NCBI GenBank assembly: GCA_024102975.1
Contig: JAGFJD010000031.1
Location: 31,071-95,070, forward strand
Length of the DNA: 64,000 nucleotides
From: Phaeodactylibacter sp.
GTDB lineage: Bacteria; Bacteroidota; Bacteroidia; Chitinophagales; Saprospiraceae
Direction: 5' to 3'
The notes under the pieces were generated by a model. The model saw nothing but the letters and a program-made list of their open reading frames with translations. It was not told the DNA's origin and did not search any database. Made by a program: the position numbers and the translations under genes. Positions 48,238-55,974 of the stretch are shown here, one piece after another; the stretch's first letter is position 1, and each line of letters starts with the position of its first letter.

Positions 48238-48400
48238 AGAGCTTGTTTGGAGGCCGGATTTGGTAGCGAAAAGAGTCATTTTTTTGATGAAACAAGGCGG
48301 GAAAACCGGAGTTTAGCCGTAGCTAAATGAGGATTTTTCCAACGCAGTGTCATCAAAAAAATGGCCTTTGCGCTCAAAGATTGGCCTCCAAACAAGCTCT
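48238..48400. repeat. 163-bp palindromic element, full copy 2
   Basis: Perfect 18-bp inverted ends, AGAGCTTGTTTGGAGGCC (48238-48255) and its complement (48383-48400). The arms are partly complementary throughout (for example CATTTTTTTGATGA on one side and TCATCAAAAAAATG on the other, and TTTAGC/GCTAAA in the middle), so the whole element folds. Ends differ from copy 1 by one central base (A/T). It lies 79 bp upstream of the CHRD gene. Confidence 0.8.
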
Positions 48401-48489
48401 AAAGTCGGAATGTCGTTCTTCGGCCGCAGTTTTGGCCATAGGCAGGGCCCTCTGCATCCATAGCACCCATAGCATCTAAAGCAATCCGC

Positions 48490-49854
48490 TCACCAGGCTT
48501 TCCAGACCAACCGGACATCCAGCCCGAGGCTGTATATCTCCACCTGGCCGTGGCCTACTCCCGAGAGCGGGATTTGCAGATAAGGGCCCAACTGGATGCC
48601 CCAACGCTGCCCCAACGCTGCCTGATAACCAGCTGACAACTGCCCTATAGCGAACCAGTGGGCCTGGTCTTTTCCGGTTTGCCACCACCGGATGAGGTCG
48701 GGGTCTTCGGCCGTGTATCGGTACCAGTACTCTTCCATAAGAAACACGTAGGAAGATGCGCCGGCACTGACGAAGAAGCCGTTCCCGGAATAACCTCCCG
48801 GGTAATATTTCAGCCAAACCGGTATCTCCAGCATATTGCACAGGCCGCGGGTGCTTTCCGGGGCGATCCTTCTGGTCCAGAATCCGTACGGGGGCATGTA
48901 TTCCCCTTTCCCTGCAATGTAGTTTATGCGCAGAAAGCTGGCGCCGAAGCCGAGCGAGAGCCGGCCCAGATATTGATATTCCGCAAATAAGCCTGCTTTC
49001 CAGCCACCTTCCGAAAAGTCGCCCCAGCCTATCGAATTTAGCCCGGCAGAGAATCCGGGCCCGGCAACCAGGTGGCTGGAACGGGCCTGGGGATGTTCCG
49101 GTTGTCGCTGGCCCCGGGCAGCAAAAGCCAGGGCTTCCTCTTCCCCGGTGCCGGATACCTGCCGGACGGGAGTAAAATGCAGCAAAGGCAGGAACGCCAG
49201 CGGTTGCTTCCTGGTTATTTTTTCATCCAGATTGCCCGGGCCGGCATCCTGGCCCGGTATTTTTTCGCCGCTGTTGTTTCCGCTGGCTGGGGCATTAATG
49301 GATGGCTGCGGTTCTATAGCATCATCCACGGCATTTGGGGGGCGATTTATCGGATTGTTCGCCATAGTTTGGTTGGCCTCTGCCCCGGATGCCTGCATGG
49401 CGGGCCCGGCGCCCGGGCTCGGGGCAGGGGAGCGCGTGCCGTTCTTTACCCTTTCTGTTATGTCGGCCCGGTTGGCTTTTTGCTCCCCGGGGGCTTCTGC
49501 CGGCGCCGGTTCTTTCCTGCCCGGGCTCCGGAGAGGAAAGCTTTCCGGTTCCTGTGCTTTTTGTCCTGCGATAGCTTCGCCTTTCGGTTGTTGCCTTGCT
49601 TCTTCCTGTGCCGGTTCCTCGTGGCCATTGTTTCTTAAAGGCAGCGGTTCCCGGAAAAAAAAACAATACGCCAGGCCTGCCAATATCAAAAAAGCAGCAA
49701 TTCCGGCCGTCCACCAGAATGCCATCCACCGTCGGCGCCTGCGGTCCAGCATGCCTTTCATTTGTTCCCATGCTGCCGGGTTGTACGGTATGTCATACCG
49801 CTCAGCGCCTTTTTGGAACAGCTTGTCCAGCTCGTGCTTTGAAAGCTCAGGCAT
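48490..49854 (-). CDS. Predicted dual-membrane-spanning anti-sigma/beta-barrel protein
   Basis: A 454-residue protein with a short cytoplasmic head (1-41, rich in charge), one inner-membrane helix (about 43-66, WWTAGIAAFLILAGLAYCFFF), a long low-complexity linker rich in Pro, Ala, Gly and Glu (about 67-225) and a C-terminal beta-barrel-like domain (about 245-454, with VAGPGFSAGLNSIGWGDF and the ending GLDVRLVWKAW). The gene overlaps the ECF sigma factor gene just upstream. This layout fits the dual-membrane-spanning anti-sigma factors reported in Bacteroides (Dma type): cytoplasmic part binds sigma, barrel sits in the outer membrane. No sigma-binding motif is proven here. Confidence 0.72.
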   Translation of the reverse strand: MPELSKHELDKLFQKGAERYDIPYNPAAWEQMKGMLDRRRRRWMAFWWTAGIAAFLILAGLAYCFFFREPLPLRNNGHEEPAQEEARQQPKGEAIAGQKAQEPESFPLRSPGRKEPAPAEAPGEQKANRADITERVKNGTRSPAPSPGAGPAMQASGAEANQTMANNPINRPPNAVDDAIEPQPSINAPASGNNSGEKIPGQDAGPGNLDEKITRKQPLAFLPLLHFTPVRQVSGTGEEEALAFAARGQRQPEHPQARSSHLVAGPGFSAGLNSIGWGDFSEGGWKAGLFAEYQYLGRLSLGFGASFLRINYIAGKGEYMPPYGFWTRRIAPESTRGLCNMLEIPVWLKYYPGGYSGNGFFVSAGASSYVFLMEEYWYRYTAEDPDLIRWWQTGKDQAHWFAIGQLSAGYQAALGQRWGIQLGPYLQIPLSGVGHGQVEIYSLGLDVRLVWKAW

Positions 49855-50404
49855 AACGCGCATTCAGGTTTTTCTGGATCATTTCCCGTAGTTTGCTTCT
49901 GGCCTTGGACAAATTGGATTTGGACGTCCCTACGCTGATTCCCAGGGATTCGGCGATCTCTTCGTGCTTGAATCCATCAATAACGTACATGTTGAATACC
50001 GTCCGGTAGGCAGTAGTGAGCGACTGAACCATAGCCATGAGCTCCTGGTAACTGATCTTGCTCAGGATATCCTCGTCCGTGGAGATATTTCTGGCTTCAT
50101 CCATCTGAACTTCTCTTTTGAATTTTTTCTGTTTTCGAACGTGATTGATCGCGGTATTCACTACAATTTGCCGGAACCAGGGTTTAAAGGGCTTGTCCAG
50201 GTCAAATTTTTTAATGTGGTTGAACACCTTCATGAAACCGTCGTTCAGGATTTGAATGGCCTCATCCTCATTGTCCGCATACCGAATGGCAATGCTCATG
50301 CCGTAGGCATAGAACTGCTGGTACAGTTCGCGCTGGCTGTCGCGCTGGTGTTTGCGGCAGCCCAAAAGAACAGGCAATAAGTTGGATGCGGCTTCAGCGT
50401 GCAT
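49847..50404 (-). CDS. ECF RNA polymerase sigma factor
   Basis: A 185-residue sigma-70 family protein of the ECF type with region 2 (YADNEDEAIQILNDGFMKVFNHIKKFD and the PWFRQIVVNTAINHVRK core) and region 4 (LTTAYRTVFNMYVIDGFKHEEIAESLGISVGTSKSNLSKARSKLREM). It overlaps the start of the downstream anti-sigma-like gene by 8 bp, so translation is coupled. The upstream region carries a pair of perfect palindromes that could be regulator sites. Confidence 0.92.
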   Translation of the reverse strand: MHAEAASNLLPVLLGCRKHQRDSQRELYQQFYAYGMSIAIRYADNEDEAIQILNDGFMKVFNHIKKFDLDKPFKPWFRQIVVNTAINHVRKQKKFKREVQMDEARNISTDEDILSKISYQELMAMVQSLTTAYRTVFNMYVIDGFKHEEIAESLGISVGTSKSNLSKARSKLREMIQKNLNARYA

Positions 50405-50503
50405 CTGGTGAATGGGTGTTTGTCCTCCCTATACCCGGCCTATGGACATAGGGTTGCCTGACGCAAAATCTTTTGAGTGTGTTACAAAAAAGCGGGGTTA
50501 CGG

Positions 50504-50557
50504 AAAGTCGTCAGACGACTCAAAGTCGCAAAGTCGCACGAAAGTCGTCAGACGACT
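50504..50557. promoter_or_regulatory. Twin palindromes and AAAGTCG iterons upstream of sigma gene
   Basis: AGTCGTCAGACGACT occurs twice (50506-50520 and 50543-50557), each a perfect 7-1-7 palindrome, 37 bp apart. AAAGTCG occurs four times (50504, 50522, 50530, 50541). They lie 100-155 bp upstream of the ECF sigma start, a position suited to a regulator site, but similar short palindromes are also common intergenic repeats. Confidence 0.55.
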
Positions 50558-50730
50558 GATAAAACCCGCACTCAAATCTTTTCGGAAGAAAAAACTAAGA
50601 AGAGAGCCGGAGAAAGGAAAGTTTTTTTGCCGAACGGGAAGGAAAAGGGGGTGAAGGGGTGAGGGGGAGAGGGTCATGCGCATCAGGTTGAAATGTTAAC
50701 GCAGGTGGCTGCTGGCCTATGTGAAACCTC

Positions 50731-50794
50731 CTATGTGCCCTATGCGATAAAAAAACCTGCGGCCCATTGTTTTTGAACCACATAGGGCACATAG
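50731..50794. repeat. 14-bp inverted repeat (CTATGTGCCCTATG)
   Basis: CTATGTGCCCTATG (50731-50744) and CATAGGGCACATAG (50781-50794) are exact complements with a 36-nt loop; a second CACATAGGGCA copy follows at 50798. It may be a folded RNA end of the gene region or a mobile palindrome. Confidence 0.6.
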
Positions 50795-51022
50795 CGCACA
50801 TAGGGCAGGCAACAGGGCTTCGCAGGCATGTGAGGAAGCCCCGGCAGCAGGGCGAAGAGCCTCCTGGCGGTACTGCAAAGCCGGGCTGCCGCCGCTTTGC
50901 CAGCCTGTAGCAACGATCCCTGGCAGGGTGGGCAGAAGGCTGGCATGTTATAAAAATCGCATTTGTTAATTTCATAACCTGATGCGCATGGAGAAGAGGG
51001 GACTTCCACAGCCTTGCCACCG

Positions 51023-51046
51023 TTGTCCAGTCTTGGACGGATAGCC
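51023..51046. repeat. GTCCAAC/GACGGGTA intergenic repeat, partial copy
   Basis: TTGTCCAGTCTTGGACGGAT followed by AGCC matches the right end of the copies at 34859-34957 and 58806-58887; the left blocks are not evident here. Confidence 0.45.
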
Positions 51047-51083
51047 TAACCTTAAACACAAACACAGGGCTTTGTACACGCTC

Positions 51084-53339
51084 TTACCTGACTGCCACCC
51101 GCTTCACGGCCGTTCCGGCCTCGGTGGTGATAGCCAGGTGGTAGAGCCCTGCCGGTTTTCCGGAGAGGCTGACGGCCAATAGCAGGCCGGGCCATCCGGC
51201 TTGCTCGCCGGAGTCATAAACGAGCTGGCCGGTAGGGTTGAACAGGCGAAGCCGCACCTGGCGGAAGAAGCCCCTTTGCTCAACGGTGAATTGGCCGGAA
51301 GCGGGGTTGGGGTAGAGGGAAAATGCCTGTGCCAGGCCAGCCTGCGGCGTTCTTTCCCCGGATTCGGCAAGCACGTTCTGGCCGATAGGCTGGTTGCTGT
51401 AGGTGATCAGGTTAGTCGCCATTTCCAGGTGGGGGTTGAAGCCGTCGTCGCAATTGGGGCAGGTAGCGCCGTTGATGCAGTTGGGGTTATTGGGGTGGCA
51501 TTGATCGACATAATTGGGGAAGAGCCGGTAGAAGAACTCCTGGCGGCCCTGCCCGATGTAGGGCGACAAATCGTATTCGAAAAAGGGAGAAATGGCGCCC
51601 GGGCACCAGCCGGCCCGGTCGAACCACCAGGTACCGTTCTGGGGGGAGCATCCGTCGGGGTTGGGGTCGCATTGCGTCCAGTTGTGGTGGGCGAAAGTTT
51701 CCTGGCCGTTGACGAGGATGTGGTGGGTGGCTTCGTAGAATTCGGCCGCGTTGAGGCTGTTGTTCTCCCCCCAGCCGTGGCCGGTGCCCACGAGGTGGAG
51801 CTTTGCGGCCTGGACCCCGGGCTGGAGGTCCACCTGGAAGGTGTCGGCCGGCTGCCGGTTGGCGGGATTGCCGAAAGCGTGATAACCATACCACAGGCGC
51901 TCTACCCGGCTGTAGCGGTAAGGGGTGGCGCCCGCTTCAAAATCGAAGTCCAGCGTTACTGCCCAGCCTCGCTGGAAGGTGCCGATGCGCACCCGGAGTT
52001 CGGGGTTGCCCTGCAACAGGGAAGCATAGTCGGTGACGTCCACAGTATGCTCACATTCTACGCCGTAGGGGGTGATGTACCGGATGATCTCCACCCATTC
52101 GCCGGCCGGCGTGCGCACTTCGATATGCGCCAGGCGGTCCCAGGCGTCGCAGCCGATGGTGGGGCAGCCGATGCCCAGCCTGGCCGTGATCTTGTTGAAC
52201 GCTCCCAGGTTGCCGGGCATCTGGTAGTGGCCGGAATAGGAGAAATTGACGAAAGCGATGACCTCATCGCGGTCAAAAGTGCGCAGGGACACATCGCCGG
52301 TATTGTCGGTGACCTCGAAGGTGACACTTGTTTCATCGATGTTGCCGGTGCTGCCCCGCACCTTTGCCGTCAGCGTATGGGTGCCGTATCCGTCCGGCGT
52401 CCAGTAGGCGTAGGCGTGCCCGTCGGCGCCGGCAGTGGCTTCGATGGGTTGCCCATCGATCTCCAGTTCAACCGATTCGATGGAGAACCACTGCGGATAG
52501 GGGATTCGCCCCCGGGCGCCCAGGACCATCTGCCCCGGTTCGGGCATCACCATGGGGTAGGCGGCGCTGGGGCTGGTGATGACGGCCTCGGGAAAGACGT
52601 CGGCGGGGTTTACCGCCTGGAAGGTGCGCTCGATGGGTTCGGCAGCGTAGTATTCTCCATTGCCCTCCTGGCTGGCGCGGACGGTTACGGCACCCCCTTC
52701 GCCCGTGAGGTGAAGCTGGTTGCCTTCCACCGTCGCCGGGCCGGACACGATGGCGAAGGCCACCGGCAGGCCGGAGGTGGCGCTGGCCTCCAGTTCAAAG
52801 GGGCTGTCGGTGGAAAGCCGGTCGGGCAGGGGGAGGAAGGACAATACCTGATAAGGCGCTTCAATGCCGCCGTAGAGCGTTACCTCCCGGAGGATGAAGC
52901 CTTCGTTGATATTGGCGCGCTCCCGGGCATAGATGCGGAGGTGGCGCCCTTCCCAGTCCAGCTCGTCAAGCAGGAATTCCGGGATGGTGTTGTTGGTAAA
53001 AGCTTGCCGCGTTTCCCAGTCTTCGCCATCGACTGACGTCTGGATCTCAAAGGCGGAGGCGTAGAACATTTCGTCCCACTGTACGGTAATCGCGCAGATT
53101 TTGTGAACGATGCCCAGGTCTATGGATATCCATTGGGGTTCCGACCGTTCGCTCACCCATTGTGAACCGATATTTCCGTCTACGATATTGGACGGAGAGC
53201 CGGATGAGGTGGAAGAAACCGTCACGGGCCTGCCCTGGGAAATGACCTGTTCGAAGCACTGGCCGCTGGCTAGAAACGGCGCCAGAAGGGCAAGCAGCAG
53301 GAACGAACAACGGCGAAGAGTCGGTTTGGTCCGGTTCAT
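51084..53339 (-). CDS. PNGase F-like secreted protein with discoidin and T9SS domains
   Basis: A 751-residue protein: signal peptide (1-27, LLLALLAPFLASGQ), F5/8-type discoidin domain (about 30-160, QGRPVTVSSTSSGSPSNIVDG ... ILREVTLYGG), a short Ig-like region, then a PNGase F-like pair of jelly-roll domains (about 340-640; GCPTIGCDAWDRLAHIEV, IIRYITPYGVECEHTVDVTD, NAAEFYEATHHILVNG and WWFDRAGWCPGA), and a T9SS sorting domain (about 670-751). PNGase F removes N-glycans from asparagine. The start at 53339 is chosen because the frame upstream runs through a simple tandem repeat. Confidence 0.75.
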   Translation of the reverse strand: MNRTKPTLRRCSFLLLALLAPFLASGQCFEQVISQGRPVTVSSTSSGSPSNIVDGNIGSQWVSERSEPQWISIDLGIVHKICAITVQWDEMFYASAFEIQTSVDGEDWETRQAFTNNTIPEFLLDELDWEGRHLRIYARERANINEGFILREVTLYGGIEAPYQVLSFLPLPDRLSTDSPFELEASATSGLPVAFAIVSGPATVEGNQLHLTGEGGAVTVRASQEGNGEYYAAEPIERTFQAVNPADVFPEAVITSPSAAYPMVMPEPGQMVLGARGRIPYPQWFSIESVELEIDGQPIEATAGADGHAYAYWTPDGYGTHTLTAKVRGSTGNIDETSVTFEVTDNTGDVSLRTFDRDEVIAFVNFSYSGHYQMPGNLGAFNKITARLGIGCPTIGCDAWDRLAHIEVRTPAGEWVEIIRYITPYGVECEHTVDVTDYASLLQGNPELRVRIGTFQRGWAVTLDFDFEAGATPYRYSRVERLWYGYHAFGNPANRQPADTFQVDLQPGVQAAKLHLVGTGHGWGENNSLNAAEFYEATHHILVNGQETFAHHNWTQCDPNPDGCSPQNGTWWFDRAGWCPGAISPFFEYDLSPYIGQGRQEFFYRLFPNYVDQCHPNNPNCINGATCPNCDDGFNPHLEMATNLITYSNQPIGQNVLAESGERTPQAGLAQAFSLYPNPASGQFTVEQRGFFRQVRLRLFNPTGQLVYDSGEQAGWPGLLLAVSLSGKPAGLYHLAITTEAGTAVKRVAVR

Positions 53340-53681
53340 ATTTTGTTGTTTGGGCGTAGGAGAAACAAGCAGCGGTAAAGATAGGTATTGAAAGAGAATT
53401 ACCGTGGCCCCGGCCGAATGTTTGCATCGCATTTCCAAGTATTTCCAGGCATTTCCCCGTATTTCCACTGCATTTCCCCGCATTTCCCCGCATTTCCCCG
53501 CATTTCCCCGCATTTCCACTGCATTTCCACTGCATTTCCCCGCATTTCCACTGCATTTCCCCGTATTCCCCCGCATTCCCCCACATTCCCCATCAGATTC
53601 CAAATGCCCGCCCTTTCGCACCAATCCCCCTTTTGGAGTGTTACATTACTGATTGTCATTTCAAAACAAAAACAAAGAGCT
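53340..53681. other. Divergent intergene with simple tandem repeats
   Basis: Between the PNGase F-like gene and the coiled-coil gene. Apart from the tandem repeat at 53431-53590 no clear promoter box is seen. The long frames that run through it on both strands are products of the repeat. Confidence 0.6.
53431..53590. repeat. 10-11-bp tandem repeat (CATTTCCCCG/CATTTCCACTG)
   Basis: About 15 units of CATTTCCCCG (10 bp) or CATTTCCACTG (11 bp) in a row, with degenerate units at both ends. Four consecutive perfect CATTTCCCCG units occur near 53474-53513. Confidence 0.85.
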
Positions 53682-54305
53682 ATGGCAGACAAGAGCCTGA
53701 AAGAAAAAATAGAAGACCGCCTGCACAGCTGGCGCAGAGAACTGGAAGAACTGCAGCTGCAGCTCCACCTGGGCCGCAAGGAAGCCGGGGAAAAGCTGGA
53801 GGAACAGAAAAAACACCTGCGCGCCTGGATGGACGAAAACCGGGGCCGTTTCAAAGAGATCGAAGAAGAGGTTGGGGAAGAAGCGAATGAGTTCAAAGCC
53901 AAATTCAATGAGTTGATGGACAAGCTCCGGAAAGCCCCTGCCGCGACCAAAGAAGAGGCCAGGGCCCAGGAAGCCGAACTGGCGGCCACCATGGACAAGC
54001 TGCAGGAAGAAGCCGAAAAGATCGAAGAGCAGGGTACCGCCAAAGCCGCCAACATGATGGACGACTTCCAGGACCGCATGTCCCGCTTCCAGGCGCACCT
54101 GAAAGTACTGACCGCCCACTACGCCGAAGAGGCCGCCGAAGAGTGGAAAGAGTTTCAGGAAGAAGCCCGGGAAAAGATCGATAAGCTGAAAAGCAAAACG
54201 GCCGAGTGGCAGGAAGAGGCCGGGGAAGAATGGAAAGAATGGCGGGGAGAGATCAACAGAGCGTTCAGCAACCTGGCCAGCGCTTTTAAACGGGAGAAAA
54301 AGTGA
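53682..54305 (+). CDS. Coiled-coil protein, function unknown
   Basis: A 207-residue, highly charged, almost wholly helical protein, rich in Glu, Lys and Ala, with heptad patterns across its length (MADKSLKEKIEDRLHSWRRE ... EEWKEFQEEAREKIDKLKSK). It has no membrane helix, signal peptide or catalytic motif. ATG 53682 is chosen because upstream in-frame sequence is translated tandem repeat. It is probably a soluble scaffold or stress-related protein; no close family is recognised. A strong palindrome follows it. Confidence 0.7.
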   Translation: MADKSLKEKIEDRLHSWRRELEELQLQLHLGRKEAGEKLEEQKKHLRAWMDENRGRFKEIEEEVGEEANEFKAKFNELMDKLRKAPAATKEEARAQEAELAATMDKLQEEAEKIEEQGTAKAANMMDDFQDRMSRFQAHLKVLTAHYAEEAAEEWKEFQEEAREKIDKLKSKTAEWQEEAGEEWKEWRGEINRAFSNLASAFKREKK

Positions 54306-54313
54306 CAGCCGAG

Positions 54314-54364
54314 AGACTTGACAAGTTTTCTCCTTTGACATCCCTGAAAAAACTTGTCAAGTCT
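54314..54364 (+). terminator. 16-bp palindrome after the coiled-coil gene
   Basis: AGACTTGACAAGTTTT (54314-54329) and AAAACTTGTCAAGTCT (54349-54364) are perfect complements with a 19-nt loop, 8 bp after the stop codon. No T-run follows, so it may be a mobile palindrome serving as a 3' stabiliser. Confidence 0.55.
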
Positions 54365-54420
54365 ACTCCCTGAAAGATTTAACATCAACAAAGCGGCTTT
54401 TTCCAAACTAATTTTCATTT

Positions 54421-54478
54421 TCCTTCGTTTAATGTTAACTCAATGTTAATTTATTTTTAACTTAGAGTTAACGAAGGA
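54421..54478. promoter_or_regulatory. AT-rich inverted repeat upstream of the aspartic protease-like gene
   Basis: TCCTTCGTT (54421-54429) mirrors AACGAAGGA (54470-54478), and GTTAACTC (54434-54441) mirrors GAGTTAAC (54465-54472), with GTTAA repeated between. It lies 28 bp before the start codon, in the promoter zone, and could bind a regulator. Confidence 0.4.
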
Positions 54479-54505
54479 TTGATTGACCCTGGAAAATGAA
54501 AAATT

Positions 54506-55468
54506 ATGAGATGGAAGATCGGAAAAAGCATGATGATGGTAGCCGGGGCGTCACTGCTGCTAAACGTGTGCGCCCACACGCAGGCCAGATACGCTGACAA
54601 TGCCTATTACGCAGCAAATAAAGAAGCCCTCCGGTTAACCAGGACGTCAAATTTCACCATCGTTCCTTATGAATTGGTAAGGGGCATGATCCTCGTCAAA
54701 GCCGAAATCGAAGGGCAATCGGGGAATTTCATCCTCGACACCGGCGCCCCGACGCTTATCGTAAACGGAGATGGGATCGGCGAGCGTTCAGCGGAGTGGC
54801 AAAGCGTTTCCAGCGACTTCAACGCCTCGACTATCCGCATCAATAAATTCAACTGGGCCGGCATTGAGAAAAAAGGCATCGAAGCCATTGCTCTCGACAT
54901 CAGCCACCTCGAAGAAGCATACCAACGAAAACTGCTTGGGATTATAGGGTACCAAATCTTCGCGGGCCGCGAGATCCTGGTCAATGCCAACACCATGCAG
55001 ATTTTTATTTTTGACGGCAAAAAGAACTACCTCAGCCGGGTCAGCAAACCCATCACCACCCTTCCATTCACCATGCAGGACCACCTGCCGGTGATCAGCG
55101 CCAGGGTGGGGGACCAGATTTATCAATTCGGCTTCGACAGCGGTTGCACGGCAAATTTGCTGGATCAGGCATTGCTGGATAAACTGCCGGAAAGGGAATA
55201 CAGCGTTCTCGCCCAAAGGCAATTACAGGGCTTTTCTGAAGAGCCGCAGGACGTCATGGTCATCGGTACCGCTGCCATAGAACTCGACAACCTTCCTGCA
55301 AAAGGATCAGAGTACCTGGTCACGAGCCTTTCTCATCTGAAAGCGTCCGACATCCACATCAGCGGCCTTTTGGGTTATCCCTTTTTTAAGGACCTGACCT
55401 TTTCCATTAATTATGTTACCCGTCAGCTGAGCATCTGGGAAATACATTCTGAAGAGGTACTTCCCTAA
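54506..55468 (+). CDS. Retropepsin/pepsin-like aspartic protease family protein
   Basis: A 320-residue protein with a signal-like start (MMMVAGASLLLNVCAHTQA) and two aspartic-protease-like half sites: FILDTGAPTLIV (about residues 75-86) and FGFDSGCTANLL (about 210-221). Both keep the D-(T/S)-G core, so the fold could be active as a bilobed enzyme. Each lobe is followed by a GLLGYPFF- or GIIGYQIF-like hydrophobic motif typical of the family. It is likely periplasmic or surface-bound. Substrate is unknown. Confidence 0.8.
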   Translation: MRWKIGKSMMMVAGASLLLNVCAHTQARYADNAYYAANKEALRLTRTSNFTIVPYELVRGMILVKAEIEGQSGNFILDTGAPTLIVNGDGIGERSAEWQSVSSDFNASTIRINKFNWAGIEKKGIEAIALDISHLEEAYQRKLLGIIGYQIFAGREILVNANTMQIFIFDGKKNYLSRVSKPITTLPFTMQDHLPVISARVGDQIYQFGFDSGCTANLLDQALLDKLPEREYSVLAQRQLQGFSEEPQDVMVIGTAAIELDNLPAKGSEYLVTSLSHLKASDIHISGLLGYPFFKDLTFSINYVTRQLSIWEIHSEEVLP

Positions 55469-55481
55469 CGTGAGTCGGTGA

Positions 55482-55501
55482 CGACCTCCAAACATGCTCT
55501 A
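55482..55501. repeat. Solo end of the CCTCCAAACATGCTCT repeat family
   Basis: GACCTCCAAACATGCTCTAA contains the 16-bp terminus of the element at 34445-34608. It sits between convergent gene ends, and its last bases provide the stop codon of the truncated barrel frame. Confidence 0.65.
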
Positions 55502-55933
55502 AAACTGTTTGCCTATACTCATCCCAAGGTAAACAGGTAACAGCCGGTGGCGGCAATCCTCTCCTTTCGGGCTGGTTCGTACAGGGGTTTGCCCGGAAAT
55601 GTTCAGGCCCAGCCGAAACCCATTGGGCAATGTCCGGCTCAACTCTCCATTCAGCCTGCCAAATAAGGTGGCCTGGGCCGCCTCTGCCCCCGGCATGGGT
55701 TGAAAGGCCGCCGAACCGATCAGGTAATCCCCTTCCATTTTTAACCACTTGGCAGCGCCAAGGCCAGCATCCAGGGAAACCTCGAATCCGGGCAACAGCC
55801 AGGACCGGCCAGCGCCAATAGCAAAATCCAGGCGATGGTACTGGTTGTACAGCTGGTAGAAGGTGGTGGTATTGAGGATCGCTTTTCCGGCGAGTTCATC
55901 GCCTGTGTACTCGTATGTTTTGTTTTTCTTCAA
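55499..55933 (-). pseudogene. Truncated beta-barrel (anti-sigma-type) C-terminal fragment
   Basis: A 144-codon frame resembling only the C-terminal barrel part of Bacteroidota anti-sigma/outer-membrane proteins (YHRLDFAIGAGRSWLLPGFE ... HRLLPVYLGMSIGKQF). There is no ATG start (the frame opens at TTG), no membrane helix and no sigma factor gene upstream. Its stop lies inside a solo repeat end. The most likely reading is a remnant of a gene like 48490-49854, although a small separate protein cannot be excluded. Confidence 0.6.
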
Positions 55934-55974
55934 TTTTCCATGGTGTTCCTTTCCAGGAATGAAGCTTTAACTAA

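Larger units (their letters stand above)
50405..51083. other. 679-bp gene-free upstream region
   Basis: No gene is supported. It contains the twin palindromes at 50506-50557, a 14-bp inverted repeat at 50731-50794 and a partial GTCCA.../GACGGATAGCC repeat at 51023-51046. Frames here on both strands have no protein-like composition. Confidence 0.6.

Noticed and set aside
53431..53590. CRISPR-like array
   Set aside because: Units are 10-11 bp with no spacers, and no cas genes are nearby.
53388..53681. Long N-terminal extensions of the coiled-coil and PNGase F-like frames through the tandem repeat
   Set aside because: The sequence is translated simple repeat with Cys/Gly/Asn or Phe/Pro/His bias on the two strands; proper starts lie at 53682 and 53339.
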